Source: Oceanospirillum sp047518265
GTDB lineage: Bacteria; Pseudomonadota; Gammaproteobacteria; Pseudomonadales; Halomonadaceae
Direction of reading: 5' to 3'
Length of the DNA stretch: 64,000 nt
NCBI GenBank assembly: GCA_047518265.1
Contig: JAKZRG010000034.1
Location: 1 to 64,000 of the forward strand
The notes beneath the pieces are model-generated. The model did not search any database. It saw nothing but the letters and a program-made list of their open reading frames with translations, and was not told the origin of the DNA. This document shows, one piece after another, positions 35,940-44,793 of the stretch (position 1 is its first letter; every line of letters begins with the position of its first letter). Both the position numbers and the translations under genes were made by a program.

Positions 35940-37025
35940 TTAAGTCTGTTGAACCTGACAGCAAATCACACCACCCTCATCGATCTCTATCAGCTGGCCA
36001 TTTAGTCGCTGACATTGCAGTTTAAGCTGTTGACGCAAATGTTGTGCCCAAGGACTTAAGTCAAAGACTGGCTGGCCGTTACTTTGTTGTACCGAAAGGT
36101 TCAGCAGCCGTTGCTTGGCGTTCAGTTGCAAACTTAATTTCAGATCATTTCCATTGGCTTGTAACAGAGCCAGTTCTATAGCGGTTATTGCCAGTTGTCG
36201 TAGTTGTCCTGGGTTTAACGCTATCTCTTTGGGCAGGTGCGAATCTAGGCTGTAATCCAATAACCAACCCTCACGACGGCTTTGAGGCAGGAAGATCTGT
36301 AATACCTCGTTGAGCAGTTGCACTGGTTCCAGTATTAAATTTGCCTCTAGGGTGCTGGCGCTAGGATGTTGGTTTGATGGGCTGTTTGAGGGGGCTGTTA
36401 CTAACTGAATACTGTTATCCAAACGCTGATGTTGGGCGTGGAGATTAGTCACCAGATCTTTGGCGATGGGATTAAGATCCAGCTGTTGCAGTCGTTGGGT
36501 CTGTTGCAGTATGGGCGTGATCTGTTGTTTGAGCTGCTCGGCTGCTGCTGTCAGTAATAATTCTTCCGTATCATCTTCCGATGGGATCTCTTCAAAGGGT
36601 GCTAAACGAGCAGTTTGAATATCCCGGTAGGAGCGTAAAGCGACAACCACAGAGGTTAAAAGACGAGAAGCAGAGAGCTCCGCTTTACTGAGGTAGTCAT
36701 TAATATCGTAGTTAATAATCACCTGGGCCTCAGGGGCATAACCGGGATGGCCGGTACGCAGGATGATACGCACATCAGGGTTGTTCAAGTCATTACGAAT
36801 ATGATCAACCAGCTGCAGGCCTTCATTTTCGGTTTCCATAACCACATCCAATAACACCAAGGCGATATCGTCGTGTTGCTGTAACAGGGCCTTGGCTTCG
36901 GTGCCATTCATGGCACTGATCAGCTCAATGGTACGCTGTTCAAACTCATAATCACGGAAGATCATACGGGTAATACCGTGTATGCCTTCTTCGTCATCAA
37001 CGACTAATATTTTCCAAGGTGTCAT
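35940..37025 (-). CDS. response regulator with degenerate kinase-like C-terminus
   Basis: A 361-residue protein. Residues 1-135 are a complete receiver domain: acidic pair in KILVVDDEEGIHGITRMIF, phosphoacceptor Asp in VLLDVVMETENEG (about 59), conserved Lys in INDYLSKAEL. The receiver resembles those attached to DUF3369 domains. The rest (about 150-361) has a helical segment and a region from LRQLAITAIELALLQANGND onward that recalls a histidine-kinase ATPase domain, but clear N, G1 and G2 boxes are not visible. It lies 36 bases downstream of the AraC-helical-repeat fusion gene, so the two probably form one regulatory operon. Confidence 0.75.
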   Translation of the reverse strand: MTPWKILVVDDEEGIHGITRMIFRDYEFEQRTIELISAMNGTEAKALLQQHDDIALVLLDVVMETENEGLQLVDHIRNDLNNPDVRIILRTGHPGYAPEAQVIINYDINDYLSKAELSASRLLTSVVVALRSYRDIQTARLAPFEEIPSEDDTEELLLTAAAEQLKQQITPILQQTQRLQQLDLNPIAKDLVTNLHAQHQRLDNSIQLVTAPSNSPSNQHPSASTLEANLILEPVQLLNEVLQIFLPQSRREGWLLDYSLDSHLPKEIALNPGQLRQLAITAIELALLQANGNDLKLSLQLNAKQRLLNLSVQQSNGQPVFDLSPWAQHLRQQLKLQCQRLNGQLIEIDEGGVICCQVQQT

Positions 37026-37061
37026 AAGCAGTTACAGACCATTAGAATTGTTTTAAGCGAG

Positions 37062-40000
37062 CTATTTTGCCAGCAAAGCTTGTTGTTGTACCAGTTGTTT
37101 TACTTTTGCTTGTGCCCCCCAGTGTTGATATAGCGCTATTGCTTTATCAAGACAAAAACTGGCGAGATGCTTTTGTTTGGTTGAAACCAGATAAAGGCTA
37201 TAACGTTCGTAAGCTAAGGCATTGTGATAGCTGAAATTTTTCTGTTTTGTATGCGTAATGGCTTGTTCGAAGAAGTGGCTCGGGCTTTCTTGATGATGGG
37301 AGGTTTCTCTTATGGATAAGCGCGCTTTTTCTGCCCGTAATAAACAAAGCTGGCCCATAAAATTCTCCGGGCAGTGCTGAGCCCAAATCTCAAAACGTGA
37401 TTCTGTCTGATCAATAATTCGTTGGCGTCGTTGGCTCAGTTGTTGTTCTTGTTGAGATTGAATCAGGCGCATCATGGCCGTGCAAAATAACGCTTCACTA
37501 ATGCCGTAATAACCGGCCAGCTCATTTTCTAACAACGCCTCCCAAGTGTATAGCTCTGACCAAAGAGGTTGTTGGTCCAGCAAAAGTGCCGCTAATAGAG
37601 TGCTAATGGCTTGCCAAGCATTTTGGTAATAGGGTTTTGTTGAGTTCGCAATTGGAGTTTGCTCTCCGATCAGTTGCTTGAGCAAGTTCAGGCTGGATTG
37701 TTTTAACCGCTCAGCCTGATAAGGCTGCTGTGACAGCATCTGCTGATAATGTTGCTGACATAGACTCAGTTGTTGAGCCAAAGGGGGGCTCTCTTGAGGC
37801 TTTTTTGTCTCTTTTGTCGGTGTCGAAAGCAGAGCCAATTGATGATAAAGCAGTCGGCTTTCACTCTGCAGTAAGCCTTGTCCCTGTTGCCCTGCGTTTT
37901 GATCCAGTTGTTCTAGCTGCTTTAAGACCTGATCCAGAGGGTTAAACCAGTGCTGTACCTGACTGGCATGGAGTAGGCTAGCGCTAATTGGGCTATTGGA
38001 TGAGTCATAAAACAATGGCCCTGTTTTATCGATGTGACTTTCTTCGCTTGTTACGCTGGCTCCTATTGCTCCCGTTTTTTCCGTATTGTCGGTCTCTGTT
38101 GTTACTCTTGCTGCTTTTTCCGATTGATTCTCTTTTACACTTTGCTCCGTTAGCTTTAAATCGTTATTAAGCTGCTGTATCTGCTGCTGACCTAGTTCAG
38201 TGAATTTTTTTGCCAGTGAATAATCGGCACAGAACCAGCTGGCGACCCAGGCGTAGCTAGTAAAGGCAAAAGCCGTCAAGGGCGATGCTGGTCTGTTTAG
38301 GCTGAGCTCTGTCATCTGGCTGATGGCACAAGCCGCCAGCAAGGGCTGTGCTTGTTGACGCGCTAAGAGACTAATCTGCTCTAATAGCTGTAGCTGCAAG
38401 TGAATGTCTTCTCCCAGAGACTCCGGAGAAGGATTAAGTTGTCCACAGGTCAATTGGTAGCTGATCTGAGTGAGTTGGTTTAATAGGAAACTTAATTGTT
38501 TGGAAGCATCACTGCTGGGGAGCTCAGCCTGTTTTGATGTTTTCCTGTTTTTTTCTTGGTGTTGATTCTGACCTTGAATCAGTAATAGATGTTTCAGAGC
38601 TTGCTGGTGCTCCCCTCTGTATTGACTGATGCTGGCCTGAATTAGAGCACATTGTATCTTATGACTGTGATTGAGCGGTTCTTGGATCAGTTGTTTTACA
38701 CAAGTATCCGCTGAATCTATCTCTTCGGTTTGTAAGTAAAGCTCGGCCTGTTTGATGAGCAAGGTTCGCTTTTTAGAGGAGTGTTTCTGCGTTTGGTTAA
38801 GACTGCACTGTCTTTGGCTAAGATAATGGGTCTGGTTAAGGTACTGTTGAGCCTGACTAAGGTAGTGTTGAGCTTGCTTATAGTGTTGTTTTTTTTGCGC
38901 CAGCAAAGCGGCTTTGAGATTCAGCTGATAGATGTCTGGTTTACTTGAATTGGATACCTTGCTTTCAGACAGACCTTTAGCATGCTGGTCTGATGCTCGC
39001 TGATAATTCTTACCTAGATTCAGATGGTATAGGCTTTGTGCTAATGCCGTTAAATCATATTCGTAAGGCAGTTTCTGCCAGAGCAATAAGCCGATCTGGT
39101 AGTGATGGTTTTCTTTATCTGCGTTGTTTAGCTGCTGGTAAATATTCTGGCAAATATCGTCATTTGCAAACCGGAAACTGACCTGCTCTGGTTGATCGCT
39201 ATTGGGAAGAATCAGCCCCGCCTGTTCTGCAGGCCAGAGATAAATTAATAAACGGGCAATAGGGTTTTGGCTGACGTCTGCCAGTTGTTTAAGGTTAAAC
39301 TCTGATCCGAAGACAGAGGCCAGTCGCAAGAGATCTTGGCCAAATTGGTTTAACTTAACCATTTTCTCTTTAATGCATTCGGCTAGGTTCAGGTCCGGTT
39401 GCTGTAACCACTGACCTGAGTTTTCCTGATGTTTACTCTCTAGAGTATCTATCTGAACCGGTTGTAGCTGTTGCCGGTAGAGACTGGGTGCTAGACCCAT
39501 CCAGCGTTTAAAGGCTTTCTGAAAGGCTGATTGGTTAGAAAAACCGAGCTGAAAGGCAATTTCGCCAAAACTTAATTGTCCTTTTTGTATCAATTGTAAG
39601 CAGAGTTCTTGTCGAGTCTGATCATATACCGCTTGAAAGTTTGTCCCCAACGCGCCTAATTTTCGTTGTAAAGTGCGCAGGCTTAAGCCTAAATCATCGG
39701 CGACCTGTTCTCGTCGGATGGACTCTCCTTGTCCTAAGAGCTGTTGTCTAATCAGTGTTCGTAGTTGAGCTATTAGGGCTTTCTGCTGCGATGTTTTGCT
39801 GAGTAATGTATCGGCAAACTCTTTGTGTAATTGATGCATTTCAGCATTGGCATCAACACAGATAAGGGATAAATAACGGGAGTCCAGCAATAAGCGATGG
39901 TGCTCGGCGTTAAAGTGCACTTCTGCAGCAAAAAACTGTTGATAGGCTTGCAGGTTGTCGGGTTCAGGCAGGGCAAGTTCGACAGAGTGTACCGGGATCT

Positions 40001-40541
40001 GTCGGCCCGTTAACCCTCTGGGCCAATTGAGTAGACAGGCGAGAAAATATTCAACAACACAGGCATCGTTTTCTTCAATCTTTAGGGTTAACCAGACCCC
40101 TTTATCACAGGGTTCTAGCTGTAGATTGGCGGTTTCAAATAAAAGGGACAGATACTCTTCTAATACACCATAGGCTTGTTCTAAGGTCTCAGCCGTAGAC
40201 ATCAAAAAACCCAATGACCCCAGCATTCTTGGTTGAGTGGCTTCTGCTAAGCGCAGAGTGATGTGGGGTGTCCTACTGATTTGGATTAATTTATTCAGGA
40301 CATTGGCATAGTTCTTTGTCGGAAAGTGGGCGCCGGGTTTAGTAAAATCCTCAATAGACAGTCCAGCGCATGCCAATAGTTGCTCTTGCAGGGAGGCCTT
40401 ATTTTTTAAGCCACTTGTCACATCGTCTTGGATATCATTGTTAGCAAGGCTGCCTTTTAGAGATTCTCTATTTTGCGGATAGAGCTGAGCCAGTTGTAAA
40501 ATAGGTTCTAACAGTTTGGCAGAAGCAGTTGGACTCGGCAT
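37062..40541 (-). CDS. AraC-type regulator fused to a long STAND/TPR-like helical region
   Basis: A 1159-residue protein of unusual build. Residues about 55-245 match the ligand-binding half of OruR/ToxR-type AraC regulators (HITLRLAEATQPRMLGSLGF). Residues 255-358 are a complete AraC helix-turn-helix (VADDLGLSLRTLQRKLGALG, FGEIAFQLGFSNQSAFQKAF). From about 390 comes a region like the segment after the ATPase in STAND and PK-type sensor proteins (LRLASVFGSEFNLKQLADVS, YLWPAEQAGLILP, VSFRFANDDICQNIYQQLN). About 650 residues of Gln/Leu-rich helical, TPR-like sequence follow. No Walker A motif was found. It is divergent from two solute-binding proteins and precedes a response regulator. Confidence 0.8.
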   Translation of the reverse strand: MPSPTASAKLLEPILQLAQLYPQNRESLKGSLANNDIQDDVTSGLKNKASLQEQLLACAGLSIEDFTKPGAHFPTKNYANVLNKLIQISRTPHITLRLAEATQPRMLGSLGFLMSTAETLEQAYGVLEEYLSLLFETANLQLEPCDKGVWLTLKIEENDACVVEYFLACLLNWPRGLTGRQIPVHSVELALPEPDNLQAYQQFFAAEVHFNAEHHRLLLDSRYLSLICVDANAEMHQLHKEFADTLLSKTSQQKALIAQLRTLIRQQLLGQGESIRREQVADDLGLSLRTLQRKLGALGTNFQAVYDQTRQELCLQLIQKGQLSFGEIAFQLGFSNQSAFQKAFKRWMGLAPSLYRQQLQPVQIDTLESKHQENSGQWLQQPDLNLAECIKEKMVKLNQFGQDLLRLASVFGSEFNLKQLADVSQNPIARLLIYLWPAEQAGLILPNSDQPEQVSFRFANDDICQNIYQQLNNADKENHHYQIGLLLWQKLPYEYDLTALAQSLYHLNLGKNYQRASDQHAKGLSESKVSNSSKPDIYQLNLKAALLAQKKQHYKQAQHYLSQAQQYLNQTHYLSQRQCSLNQTQKHSSKKRTLLIKQAELYLQTEEIDSADTCVKQLIQEPLNHSHKIQCALIQASISQYRGEHQQALKHLLLIQGQNQHQEKNRKTSKQAELPSSDASKQLSFLLNQLTQISYQLTCGQLNPSPESLGEDIHLQLQLLEQISLLARQQAQPLLAACAISQMTELSLNRPASPLTAFAFTSYAWVASWFCADYSLAKKFTELGQQQIQQLNNDLKLTEQSVKENQSEKAARVTTETDNTEKTGAIGASVTSEESHIDKTGPLFYDSSNSPISASLLHASQVQHWFNPLDQVLKQLEQLDQNAGQQGQGLLQSESRLLYHQLALLSTPTKETKKPQESPPLAQQLSLCQQHYQQMLSQQPYQAERLKQSSLNLLKQLIGEQTPIANSTKPYYQNAWQAISTLLAALLLDQQPLWSELYTWEALLENELAGYYGISEALFCTAMMRLIQSQQEQQLSQRRQRIIDQTESRFEIWAQHCPENFMGQLCLLRAEKARLSIRETSHHQESPSHFFEQAITHTKQKNFSYHNALAYERYSLYLVSTKQKHLASFCLDKAIALYQHWGAQAKVKQLVQQQALLAK

Positions 40542-40639
40542 AGGGGTGAACTGGGCTCTGTGAGTTTAGCGTGGCCTATTTTTAGGTAGAATGATCAATG
40601 TCGATCAAGTGATAAGATTAACATAGAGAATAATAAAAT

Positions 40640-41452
40640 ATGTCCTGCCGTGCCATTGTAGAGAGAGTAAGGCTGAACTTGAGCCAAAGTGTTGTCTTTT
40701 CACTGGCACTATCTCGTCAATTGATAACCTATATTTTGCTAGTGGGGTGTCTACTGATCAGTGTGAATGTGCGTGGGGAGACTCTAAAAGTTGGTATGCC
40801 GCAGCCGGGGGTGATTCCCTTTTTTTGGCAGAATGATGCAGGTCAGTATCAGGGGATTTACGCGGATACATTGCGTCTGATAGCAGAAGATTTACAGTTA
40901 GATCTAGAGTTTATTCCTTTATCTCAGGCGCGTTTGCAACGGCATTTTGAGAGGGGAGCTATTGATCTGGAAGCCGGTGTTACCGTTAATCAAAGGGGAG
41001 CAGGGAAACTGCAACACATATCTCTATTTACTCGGCCTTTTGGTATCGTTAATGAGGTGATTATTTATCGGCCTGAACTGTCTTTTCCGGTCTTTATTTT
41101 AAAAGATCTAAAAGGTCGAAGGATAGCAACGGTACGAGGGACTTCTGTACCGAATAATCTGATTCGAGAAGACTTTTCCAATCAGTGGCAGATAGCGCAG
41201 CGGGTGCATCGTGGTTGGAATGACATCGGCTTAATGAAAGAAGCAGTGGCACTGTATTATCGACTGAGCAGTCAATTGGACTATAAGATATCCCTGCCTT
41301 ATGCTAGTAATCCTGTGGTCTTTCGTTTGCATAAAGATAAGCAACATTGGTTGGAGCGAATTAATAGCAGTATTCACCGTTTAGAAAAAGCGGGACGCTT
41401 GGAACAGTTGGTCTGTAAGTACTTGTGTGGCACAGGGACGGTGGTTAATTAA
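40640..41452 (+). CDS. solitary periplasmic solute-binding protein (SBP_bac_3-like), A
   Basis: A 270-residue protein with a hydrophobic N-terminal export segment (about 25-47, ending VNVRGETLKVGMPQ). The mature domain is of the polar amino-acid-binding type: GVIPFFWQNDAGQYQGIYADT, LIAEDLQLDLEFIPLSQARL, LKGRRIATVRGTSVPNN, and a C-terminal INSSIHRLEKAGRLEQLVCKY helix. There is no permease or ATPase beside it. It is divergent from the AraC-helical fusion gene by 98 bases and followed 12 bases later by a second binding protein, so a role in sensing for that regulator is plausible. The start codon is uncertain because the leader is long. Confidence 0.78.
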   Translation: MSCRAIVERVRLNLSQSVVFSLALSRQLITYILLVGCLLISVNVRGETLKVGMPQPGVIPFFWQNDAGQYQGIYADTLRLIAEDLQLDLEFIPLSQARLQRHFERGAIDLEAGVTVNQRGAGKLQHISLFTRPFGIVNEVIIYRPELSFPVFILKDLKGRRIATVRGTSVPNNLIREDFSNQWQIAQRVHRGWNDIGLMKEAVALYYRLSSQLDYKISLPYASNPVVFRLHKDKQHWLERINSSIHRLEKAGRLEQLVCKYLCGTGTVVN

Positions 41453-41464
41453 GGGTATCGTGAC

Positions 41465-42319
41465 GTGTCATTATTTCGTTTCTCTATCGCTTATATCGTA
41501 TTTTCATGTCTTATGCTGTCGAGCATAGGTTATGCTGGGCCTGTTTCTGACTCTACTTCAGCTCAAAAACTGAGCGTATCTGATGATACCGATTCTTCTG
41601 TTGATAGTGACTCTTCCGTGTCGCTCTCGATACGTCAACCTCTTGGTAGCTACTATATTCCCGGTTTGGTCGAAAATGAAAAGCAGGGCTTGTTTGTTGA
41701 TTTTGTTCGGGAGATCGAACAAAGGGCTGCTCTAAACTTTGATGTTCATTTAAAACCTACTCGTCGCACCCAAAAAGATTTCAAAGATGGTCATGTTATT
41801 GGCTATTTTCCAGAATTGTATGACAGCCTGCCTTTGCCCAAAGATCAACTTCTAGTTTCCGAGCCCTTTTGGGTTAAAACCATCCATGTGTTTACATTGA
41901 AACAGGGTGGGCTTGTGGTGGATAGTCTACCGCAGCTTGAAGGCCGAAAGATTGCTCTGGTCAGAGGTTATACCTATGGGCGTGATGTTAAAAACAACCC
42001 TAAGATTCAAAAAGTCTATGTGGATAATGATTTTCAGTCTTTAAAGATGCTTCAGGCAGGGCGTGTGGATGCTGTTTTAGGGGATTTGGAGTCAACGGTG
42101 AGCGCTTTACACGAGCTAAAACTCGATAAAAAAGTACATTACACCCTGAATAGCCCTCTTTATGCATTAGATGTGTTTTTTGTTTTCCAAAAAACAGAGC
42201 AAGGGCGGGCACTTAATAATCGCGTTTCCAAAGCAATTCAGGCGATGAAACAGGAAGGGTATATTGCCCAGAAGGCCCATGAATGGGCCAAGCGTTCTGC
42301 GCTGGCAGCGCAAGAATAA
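41465..42319 (+). CDS. solitary periplasmic solute-binding protein (SBP_bac_3-like), B
   Basis: A 284-residue exported protein starting at GTG. The signal peptide is clear (FSIAYIVFSCLMLSSIGYAG, cleavage after about 24), followed by a Ser/Asp-rich linker of about 35 residues and an SBP_bac_3-type domain: PLGSYYIPGLVENEKQGLFV, FVREIEQRAALNFDVHLKPT, LPQLEGRKIALVRGYTYG, MLQAGRVDAVLGDLEST. It is in tandem with the preceding binding protein (12-base gap), and no transport genes follow. It probably shares a transcript and a function with its neighbour. Confidence 0.78.
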   Translation: MSLFRFSIAYIVFSCLMLSSIGYAGPVSDSTSAQKLSVSDDTDSSVDSDSSVSLSIRQPLGSYYIPGLVENEKQGLFVDFVREIEQRAALNFDVHLKPTRRTQKDFKDGHVIGYFPELYDSLPLPKDQLLVSEPFWVKTIHVFTLKQGGLVVDSLPQLEGRKIALVRGYTYGRDVKNNPKIQKVYVDNDFQSLKMLQAGRVDAVLGDLESTVSALHELKLDKKVHYTLNSPLYALDVFFVFQKTEQGRALNNRVSKAIQAMKQEGYIAQKAHEWAKRSALAAQE

Positions 42320-42394
42320 ATCTCTAGTTAGGTATTCACCCTTACCGTCTGCTTCTTATTTTTCTCTTCTTTCGTTCGTTTTTTAACTCTGCTC

Positions 42395-43030
42395 TTACTC
42401 TTGTTTGGCTTTATCCCGTTGAGTTTTTTCTAGCTGGCCTTGTATCTCTTGAGCTTGGGTTTGAGCTAACTGATCCAGTAATTGTCTAAGGGAAGAAACA
42501 AGAGCAGCGTAACCCGGTTCTTCTATCGTCATTTGAAGATTAAACCGATGACTGATTAACACCGAATATTGGTCTTTCAGCTGCCAGTAACCGCTAAATA
42601 TAGCGATACCTTCCTCTGTACCGTGAAACTGATCCACTTGCGTGGAAAGCGTAAAGCGCCAGTCATCGCTACGACCCAGTAAGCCATTTTCTACCCGGCT
42701 ATAGGTTAAGCGTTGATTCAGTTCACTGAATAACACACGGGTAATGGCTTGATCCGGTTGTTCCGCCCAAAGGTGGAAATTAGCGATTTGAATTCGGTTA
42801 TTACCGGTTTGCAAGGCGATGCCGGGGCTGTTGATATAGTCGGCAACCGTCACAGCGTTTAGGCCAATAACAGATCGAGTACTGGTCTTTTCAACCACTT
42901 GGCTATTACTGGCTAGTAGATAATATTGGCTTTGATCCGGCTGATTTTGTTGCGCACAACCCAATAGAAATAGAGCACTAAAGCCCAGTGTGATTACCTT
43001 TGTGTAAGCTCGTCGGATAGCTTTTATCAC
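42395..43030 (-). CDS. pqiC: PqiC-type outer-membrane lipoprotein
   Basis: A 211-residue lipoprotein of the PqiC (DUF330/ABC-type transport auxiliary) family. Lipobox FSALFLLGCAQQ with Cys near 25. Family segments: YYLLASNSQV, VIGLNAVTVADYINSPGIAL and FHLWAEQPDQAITRVLFSEL. PqiC anchors the PqiB needle at the outer membrane in lipid trafficking. Its ATG overlaps the pqiB stop by four bases. It is last in pqiABC. Confidence 0.87.
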   Translation of the reverse strand: MIKAIRRAYTKVITLGFSALFLLGCAQQNQPDQSQYYLLASNSQVVEKTSTRSVIGLNAVTVADYINSPGIALQTGNNRIQIANFHLWAEQPDQAITRVLFSELNQRLTYSRVENGLLGRSDDWRFTLSTQVDQFHGTEEGIAIFSGYWQLKDQYSVLISHRFNLQMTIEEPGYAALVSSLRQLLDQLAQTQAQEIQGQLEKTQRDKAKQE

Positions 43031-44793
43031 TCTTTATTTCCCTTATTGTTCTGTCCGCCTGGAATAATATCAGCGCCTTTGGGGGCTTCAAAAACTAAGG
43101 CATTGGATTTTTTATCCAGTGTTTTGAGTACGGGTTGCAGCTGTCCCAGAGTTTGCTGCAGGGTTTCCAGAGTACGGTGAATTTCTTGATATAAACGACT
43201 ATCTGGGGATAAGCCTTGAGCCGTTAAACGAATCTCTTTCAGGGTAAGTTGAATATCTTCCGGTATAGCCTGGGTACTTGGCGCCAAGGTTAGATTTTCC
43301 ACCTGTTTCAGTGTGGAATTCAACTGTGCAATAGCATTCTGGCTGGAGACAAAGGTTTGCTCTGCTTGGGCCAGTACCGGCTCGATTTTTAGCTGTTCAA
43401 CCTTATTTAATACTGCCAGAAGTTTACTCTCAATCTGAGCAAAACCACCGTAAATGGTGGGAATCATTGGCGGTTGCGACAGTATATCAACCCTAGGTGT
43501 TGGGGCATTCGGATAGATATCCAGATCCACATACAGGCTACCGGTAATTAGGTTGCCGGGTTTTAAACTGGCCCGCATACCGCGATTAACCCAGTAGATC
43601 AATTGACCTCGGGTTTGAGCTATAACACCCTCTTCATCGGGATAACCTAAGCGACCCGGTTCCAAACGAATGACAACAGGAATGCGGGGGTCGGTTTCAT
43701 TTTTCAGTTCGGAAATATTAAAGCTGATACGCTCTACTGTACCGACCTGTACACCACGAAACTCCACTGGAGCGCCCGCTACTAAGCCTCTGACAGACTG
43801 ATCAAAGAGCAATAAATATTCGATGTAATGCTCAAAAGGCTGTTCGCGAACACTTTTGAAATCAGAGTAAAGTTTAAAACGCTCGCCAGCTTGGACCGGC
43901 TTTAAGATGGAGGCATCGTCTGGGTTACTGCTTTTGTCATCCAGATTATCAAAAGCGATACCACCGGAAAGCAGGGTATCGAGAGAGCCGGTTTGTACGT
44001 TAACACCGTTAGCGGATAAATTCAGACTAATACCACTGATATTCCAGAAGCGACTCTCCGAGTTGACCAGTCGATCATAGGGGGCCTGAATAAAGATACC
44101 GTATAAGGCTTCTCTGGCTTCGGAGTCAAAGTGCAGGCGTTCAATTCGGCCCACAGGAAAACCTCGAAACAGCACGCGATCACCGACATTTAAAGAGTGG
44201 CCTTCGGCACTGCTCAGCTGTAAGCGTAGGCCGGGTTCCGATGCAGAGGTCACGGGAGGTTCTTCTAAGCCGATATAAAGCTTAGGAGGTTTGGCTTGGT
44301 TACCGGGATTCATCTCAATATAGGCACCAGAGAGCAGAGTACCCAAGCCACTAATACCACTGGCTCCAATTCTGGGTCTTACTACCCAGAACTTGGTATT
44401 GCCATAGAGTAGGTTTGCAGAATCAGGCTCTATTCGCGCATTAATAATAACGCCATGGCCGGGGTAGTTCAGTCTTACAGACTCAACTTGGCCGACTTCT
44501 ACGTTACGCACTTTAATTTTGGTTTTGCCTACTTCTATGCCATCAGCCGTCATAAAGTGAATGTTGACCAATTGACCTCGATTGGCCCAGTCCTGATAAA
44601 ACATCCAACCACTGATACACAGGGCTATCAGTGGCAATAACCAAATACTGGAGATTGAACGTCTGGCACTGACTATTGGGGCAGCTGCCGACTGCTCTTG
44701 TCTCTGATCGGAAACGTGTTCTGCCGTTTTTGTCTCAGCCTGAGAGGTTTGTGCAGAAGATGATGTGGAATCATCAGGAGTTATTTTTGACAT
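43027..44793 (-). CDS. pqiB: PqiB-type MCE-domain protein
   Basis: A 588-residue protein with one N-terminal membrane helix (SSIWLLPLIALCISGWMFY, about 48-66) and three MCE domains. These begin near VNIHFMTADGIEVGKTKIKV (about 75), RLQLSSAEGHSLNVGDRVLF (about 190) and YIEYLLLFDQSVRGLVAGAP (about 325). A coiled-coil C-terminus (about 440-560) follows. In E. coli PqiB forms a syringe-like periplasmic channel for lipids between the membranes. It overlaps pqiA by 13 bases and pqiC by four. A hydrophilic Ser/Thr/Glu-rich cytosolic leader precedes the helix. Confidence 0.92.
   Translation of the reverse strand: MSKITPDDSTSSSAQTSQAETKTAEHVSDQRQEQSAAAPIVSARRSISSIWLLPLIALCISGWMFYQDWANRGQLVNIHFMTADGIEVGKTKIKVRNVEVGQVESVRLNYPGHGVIINARIEPDSANLLYGNTKFWVVRPRIGASGISGLGTLLSGAYIEMNPGNQAKPPKLYIGLEEPPVTSASEPGLRLQLSSAEGHSLNVGDRVLFRGFPVGRIERLHFDSEAREALYGIFIQAPYDRLVNSESRFWNISGISLNLSANGVNVQTGSLDTLLSGGIAFDNLDDKSSNPDDASILKPVQAGERFKLYSDFKSVREQPFEHYIEYLLLFDQSVRGLVAGAPVEFRGVQVGTVERISFNISELKNETDPRIPVVIRLEPGRLGYPDEEGVIAQTRGQLIYWVNRGMRASLKPGNLITGSLYVDLDIYPNAPTPRVDILSQPPMIPTIYGGFAQIESKLLAVLNKVEQLKIEPVLAQAEQTFVSSQNAIAQLNSTLKQVENLTLAPSTQAIPEDIQLTLKEIRLTAQGLSPDSRLYQEIHRTLETLQQTLGQLQPVLKTLDKKSNALVFEAPKGADIIPGGQNNKGNKE

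Noticed and set aside
35940..37025. Calling the response regulator a hybrid histidine kinase
   Set aside because: The C-terminal region lacks a recognisable phosphoacceptor His and clear ATP-binding boxes.
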